Origin: Oscillospiraceae bacterium
GTDB taxonomy: Bacteria; Bacillota; Clostridia; Oscillospirales; SIG627
DNA length: 64,000 bases
Assembly (NCBI GenBank): GCA_015063605.1
Contig: SVTV01000005.1
Coordinates: 1 to 64,000, forward strand
Reading direction: 5' to 3'
In this document: positions 60,631 to 64,000 of the stretch, one piece after another
Position numbering within the stretch: the first letter of the stretch is position 1
How the letters are laid out: each line of letters opens with the position of its first letter
The notes under the pieces: model-generated
What the model was told of the DNA's origin: nothing
Seen by the model: only the letters and a program-made list of their open reading frames with translations
Databases searched by the model: none
Made by a program: the position numbers and the translations under genes

Positions 60631-62712
60631 TTACAGTATATTATGTTGATCGTGATCGTGTTTGAAGTCGGATGTCATCGGAGGCACTCCGTGGAATCCG
60701 TGATCTGTCCCATGATCCACTTCATCATGTCCGTGAGCGTGTCCCGGTCTCATGCCGTGTTCTCCGTGTCCACAGGCTCCGGCGTGATGCTCCTCCTTAC
60801 CGAAAGTCTCCTCTTCCATGTTCATAATATAGCGCTTAGCCTGAGTGGAGAAAAGCGTATAATACTTTCCCTTGTCATGCATAAGATGGGCATGATCTCC
60901 CATCTCTATGACCTCTCCGTATTCAAGCACTATTATCTTATCGGCAATAGTCGCACTGGAAAGACGGTGGGAAACGAATATTGTGGTCTTATCCTCTCTA
61001 AGCTCGTCGAACTGATTGAATATCTCCTGCTCTGCGATAGGGTCAAGAGAAGCCGTGGGCTCATCGAGTATAAGCACGTCGGAATCACTGTAGAAGGCTC
61101 TTGCGATACTCAGCTTCTGCCATTGGCCTATTGAAAGCTCTATACCGTTATCCTCAAAGCTGCGCATGAGAGGTGTGTCGTACTTATCCGTAAGCTTTTC
61201 GATAAAGTCCTTTGCGTCGCTTTCGTCTGCGGCTCTTTCGATGTCCTCGTCAACTATGCCTTTTTCAATATCACCGAAGGCAATATTCTCCTTGACAGTA
61301 AAGGCATATTTACCGAAATCCTGGAATATTATGCCGAACATGGAATAAAGATCCTCCACATCGTATTCCCTTATATCCTTTCCGTCAAGGTATATCACAC
61401 CTTCGGTAGGATCGTAAAGACGGGTGAGAAGCTTGATAAGCGTCGTTTTTCCCGCACCGTTCAGTCCGACGATCGCCACAGTCTCTCCCGGCTCGATGGT
61501 GAAGCTGACATTCTTTATTACCTTTCTGTCCGTTCCCGGATATGCAAAGGATACATTATCGAACACTATCGTATGACCGATATGGCGCTGTACCTTTCTG
61601 GGAGGATCGAGAATGGGAACTATCTTCTTTTCCTCATTCATGAAGGCTATCATATTGTTTATGAAAAGCGTTCCCTCGTATATGGTGGCGGTGGTGGTTA
61701 TGATCGACGCCACTCCCGATGCAATGGAGGAAAGAGCACCCGTATAGAGCGAATAATTACCAACCTCGTAATTGCCGTCGAAAACGCCCTTTGCTATGAA
61801 AAGATACAGAGCGCAGTTCACAACGACCGTTACAACGGATGCACCCACATTCCAGAAGCATTCCTCGTAAATAAGCTTTTTCAAGCCCTTGAAATACTTA
61901 TCGTATACCTGCTCATACTTTTCTCTGAACATATCGGAAAGTCCGAGAATACGCAATTCCTTGACGAAATTCTTGTTTACTATCGTGGAGGAATAGTAAT
62001 TCATCTGACGTCTGTCCTTGGATTTTCGGAACATATAATTCACGTTTTTCCTGCGGTATACGAAGCTTATGACCGTGGATGGAACAGACATGAGAACTAT
62101 TATCAACGGAGCAATCGGCGTAACGGCGAAAAGCACGGTGATAAAGCTTATCATGCTTATTATGTGGCTCATAATGCCGAAGGTGGAATTGAGTATCTCA
62201 ATGGGACGTGTTCCCGCTTCTCTGTTGGCATTTTCGAGCTTTGCGTAAAAATCGGGAGAATCGTAGCTTGATATGTCTATCTCCTGAGATTTGCGCATTA
62301 TCTTAAGCTTTATATGGTTTGTAACAACGGAGCCGGATATTCTCGTAACCGCATTATATATGCGCTGTACTATCTGCTTGAAGAAGGTATAGCCGAATTG
62401 CATCACAAGTACGGTGATAATCACGGAGAAATCCGTTATCTCCTTGGCATACGCCTTTGCAAGAAGATTAAGAAGCTCCTTGCTTATAAGAGCGCCGACA
62501 ACGGGCATGACACCGTTGAAGACCGCCATGAACATCATTACGAAAAGTACAAAGGGACTTGCTTCCCATACCAATGCATATATGTAAAAAAGTCTCTTTA
62601 GGAAAGAAGTCACCACATTTTTAATATATGACGGAACTTCCTTTATATTCTTTGGAAGAGGTATCTTATACTGATCGTTCACAGAATGGGGGCGGGGCGG
62701 AGGTCCCATCAT
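60631..62712 (-). CDS. ABC exporter with a histidine-rich C-terminal tail
   Basis: The 693-residue half-transporter has an exporter-type membrane domain (six helices, about 40-330) and an ATPase domain: Walker A GLNGAGKTT, Q-loop GIIFQDF, signature ELSIGQWQKLSIARA and Walker B LILDEPTASLDP. After the ATPase the last 60 residues hold about 15 histidines (HHAGACGHGEHG, GHAHGHDEVDHGTDHG), an unusual metal-binding tail. It is encoded with the MarR regulator, overlapping by four bases, suggesting drug, lipid or metal-linked export. The substrate is unknown. Confidence 0.88.
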   Translation of the reverse strand: MMGPPPRPHSVNDQYKIPLPKNIKEVPSYIKNVVTSFLKRLFYIYALVWEASPFVLFVMMFMAVFNGVMPVVGALISKELLNLLAKAYAKEITDFSVIITVLVMQFGYTFFKQIVQRIYNAVTRISGSVVTNHIKLKIMRKSQEIDISSYDSPDFYAKLENANREAGTRPIEILNSTFGIMSHIISMISFITVLFAVTPIAPLIIVLMSVPSTVISFVYRRKNVNYMFRKSKDRRQMNYYSSTIVNKNFVKELRILGLSDMFREKYEQVYDKYFKGLKKLIYEECFWNVGASVVTVVVNCALYLFIAKGVFDGNYEVGNYSLYTGALSSIASGVASIITTTATIYEGTLFINNMIAFMNEEKKIVPILDPPRKVQRHIGHTIVFDNVSFAYPGTDRKVIKNVSFTIEPGETVAIVGLNGAGKTTLIKLLTRLYDPTEGVIYLDGKDIREYDVEDLYSMFGIIFQDFGKYAFTVKENIAFGDIEKGIVDEDIERAADESDAKDFIEKLTDKYDTPLMRSFEDNGIELSIGQWQKLSIARAFYSDSDVLILDEPTASLDPIAEQEIFNQFDELREDKTTIFVSHRLSSATIADKIIVLEYGEVIEMGDHAHLMHDKGKYYTLFSTQAKRYIMNMEEETFGKEEHHAGACGHGEHGMRPGHAHGHDEVDHGTDHGFHGVPPMTSDFKHDHDQHNIL

Positions 62713-63185
62713 TGCGCTTCATCTCCTTTCGCTTCAATGAGCTTTGTAAGCAGAGCCTTAAGCTCTTCCTTTTCCTCATTTGAAAGAGGCGACATGAACT
62801 CCTCGGCAAGAGCAAGCCTTCCCTCCTGCATTTTTGCGGAGCATTCAAGACCGTATTCGGTAAGGGATAAAATAGTGACTCTTCCGTCGTATTCGCTTCT
62901 TGTCTTTTTCACTATTCCCTCTTCGCACAGCCTCATGACCGCCTCGGACAGGGATTGCGGACGGATGCCCAGCATCTGAGCAAGATTTGTCTGAGGGATC
63001 TCACCGTGCTCACGTATGATGTTGATGATCCTTCCCTTTCCCGCATGTCTTCTCGGATCGCATTTGCCCTTTCCGCATTCCTTTTTAGCCCCATCATCCG
63101 CAGGGGGACGCATACGGCGGAACATGGCTCCCGTGCGTTGAAGCAGCCTCACAAGCTCATCGGAAATGTTTTCTTTTGTGTCCAT
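62709..63185 (-). CDS. MarR family transcriptional regulator
   Basis: A 158-residue winged-helix protein. The wHTH lies at about 55-120: LAQMLGIRPQSLSEAVMRLCEEGIVKK in part (QSLSEAVMRLCEEGIV), with the wing EYDGRVTILSLTEYG. Before it is a segment CGKGKCDPRRHAGKGR with two Cys and one His, which is unusual. The ATG at 63185 is chosen because GAGGTG lies ahead; a GTG at 63194 overlaps that site. It precedes the ABC exporter with a four-base overlap and likely controls the operon through the palindromes at 63254-63280. Confidence 0.88.
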   Translation of the reverse strand: MDTKENISDELVRLLQRTGAMFRRMRPPADDGAKKECGKGKCDPRRHAGKGRIINIIREHGEIPQTNLAQMLGIRPQSLSEAVMRLCEEGIVKKTRSEYDGRVTILSLTEYGLECSAKMQEGRLALAEEFMSPLSNEEKEELKALLTKLIEAKGDEAQ

Positions 63186-63253
63186 ATCACTCACCTCTTT
63201 TAATGATCTGTAATTTCAGGAAAACATTCTTAAAAGAATGTCTTCGTATAAAT

Positions 63254-63280
63254 TAAGGTACCTTATTTTAAGGTACCTTA
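63254..63280 (-). promoter_or_regulatory. Twin palindromic operator TAAGGTACCTTA
   Basis: Two copies of the perfect 12-base palindrome TAAGGTACCTTA (63254-63265 and 63269-63280), centres 15 bp apart, start at the -10 and extend over the transcription start of the MarR-ABC operon. This is the expected place for repression by the MarR protein. Confidence 0.8.
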
Positions 63281-63308
63281 TTATATCATGTAAAGATCGT
63301 TTTGTCAA
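63280..63308 (-). promoter_or_regulatory. Perfect-consensus promoter of the MarR-ABC operon
   Basis: On the minus strand TTGACA (63308-63303), a 17-bp spacer and TATAAT (63285-63280). Confidence 0.88.
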
Positions 63309-63351
63309 TACCAATAATTTTTAAAAAAAATCCTTATGCGACAAAAAACTA

Positions 63352-63396
63352 TTGACAAATCATATGAATTGGTCTAAAATGAAATCATACGAATTG
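63352..63396 (+). promoter_or_regulatory. Promoter and direct-repeat operator of the solute-binding gene
   Basis: TTGACA (63352-63357), a 17-bp spacer and TAAAAT (63375-63380). The 15-mer AAATCATATGAATTG (63357-63371) recurs as AAATCATACGAATTG (63382-63396), 25 bp apart, flanking the -10. Confidence 0.75.
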
Positions 63397-63457
63397 TGAA
63401 CGATCCTGCACACTGATCGCATATCATTCACAAATACACGAAAGGAACAACCAGATC

Positions 63458-64000
63458 ATGAAAAAGAGAATGTCTATTGTTACAGCCCTTATCATGGTAT
63501 TCGCTCTGCTTTTGACTGCCTGCGGTGAACCCGCGGTCAACACGGACACCTCGGATAATCCGGCATCAAGTGCCGCAACAACACCTGTAAGCACTGCTGT
63601 AACAACCGAAGAAAAAGAAGAAACTCCCGACCTTCCGTCACCCGAGGATTTGGGATTCGACGGTCAGGAGCTTACGATCCTCGTATGGAAGATAGCGGCA
63701 AGAACGGGTGTTACCGATAACGATGACTTCTATGATGAAAACGACGTACACATGGAAGGTGAAGCCGTTTACGATGCCGCATTGGAACGTCAGCGTACCA
63801 TCGAAGAAAAATACGGTGTAACGATCAAAACGGAAGTAACAAGTGATAACGTACACACAAAGTATCTTAATTCTTACAAATCCGGCGATGCAAAATGGGA
63901 TATCATTGCTCCCATGATAAATCACGTTCCCTCTCTCATAATAGAGCAGACGCTTCTTGAAATAGGAAATCTTGAATATCTCGATCCGACAAAAACATAT
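63458..64000 (+). CDS. Extracellular solute-binding lipoprotein, 3' truncated by window end
   Basis: The frame from the ATG at 63458 (GAAAGGAAC ahead) is open to the end of the window, 181 codons. It begins with a lipoprotein signal peptide (lipobox LTAC, Cys about residue 22), then a Thr/Ser/Glu-rich linker to about residue 65 and a domain starting GFDGQELTILVWK that continues with ERQRTIEEKYGVTI and DAKWDIIAPM. This is the layout of family 1 solute-binding proteins for ABC sugar importers in Clostridia. The substrate is unknown because the rest is missing. Confidence 0.85.
   Translation, partial: MKKRMSIVTALIMVFALLLTACGEPAVNTDTSDNPASSAATTPVSTAVTTEEKEETPDLPSPEDLGFDGQELTILVWKIAARTGVTDNDDFYDENDVHMEGEAVYDAALERQRTIEEKYGVTIKTEVTSDNVHTKYLNSYKSGDAKWDIIAPMINHVPSLIIEQTLLEIGNLEYLDPTKTY

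Overview
The window looks like chromosome from an anaerobic, spore-forming Clostridia (Bacillota), probably an uncultured gut or rumen lineage. The evidence is spo0A and sigK, a complete Rnf complex, the clostridial sepF-yggT-ylmH-divIVA-lspA-rluD order, Gram-positive -35/-10 promoters with 17-bp spacers, strong Shine-Dalgarno sites and many lipoproteins. There are no rRNA or tRNA genes, no CRISPR array and no insertion sequence that I can recognise.

1-12 kb is mixed metabolic and accessory DNA: small membrane and unknown proteins, a TIM-barrel sugar isomerase, a lipoprotein built from nine WG repeats, a lipoprotein/HAD phosphatase/APH(3')-like kinase operon, a glycerophosphodiesterase, a GH20 hexosaminidase followed by a radical SAM protein, and an AraC regulator broken by a frameshift in a run of seven C. 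A remnant of a second HAD gene lies at 4.1 kb.

12-32 kb is largely core: gap, sigK, an alpha/alpha-barrel-like protein fused by overlap to a CoaX-like protein with altered motifs, two membrane proteins, era-plsX-rnc, a radical SAM protein overlapping smc, rlmH, an HPr-like protein without the catalytic histidine, a DHHW/AlgX-like lipoprotein, three small unknown genes and spo0A. 32-43.6 kb is all on the minus strand: GH127, rluD, lspA, divIVA, ylmH, yggT, sepF, yggS, an HlyD-like gene, miaA, a P-loop ATPase, queG-like and malic enzyme.

43.6-49.6 kb is an accessory island and the most interesting part. It has two related ECF sigma/membrane-partner pairs, the second partner decayed by internal deletion. 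Between them lies a gene coding an XRE helix-turn-helix fused to a shortened, catalytic-motif-less copy of the PolC replicative polymerase core. A roughly 200-bp hairpin-rich repeat follows the PolC-like gene and recurs after the decayed partner gene.

49.6-64 kb holds an ABC-F ATPase, an MFS transporter, a VanY-type carboxypeptidase, the rnfCDGEAB operon (Na+ or H+ pumping ferredoxin:NAD+ oxidoreductase) with a hairpin-dense C-D spacer, a MarR-regulated ABC exporter with a histidine-rich tail and a twin-palindrome operator, and the start of a solute-binding lipoprotein that runs off the end. All functional assignments are from reading motifs; no database search was run.
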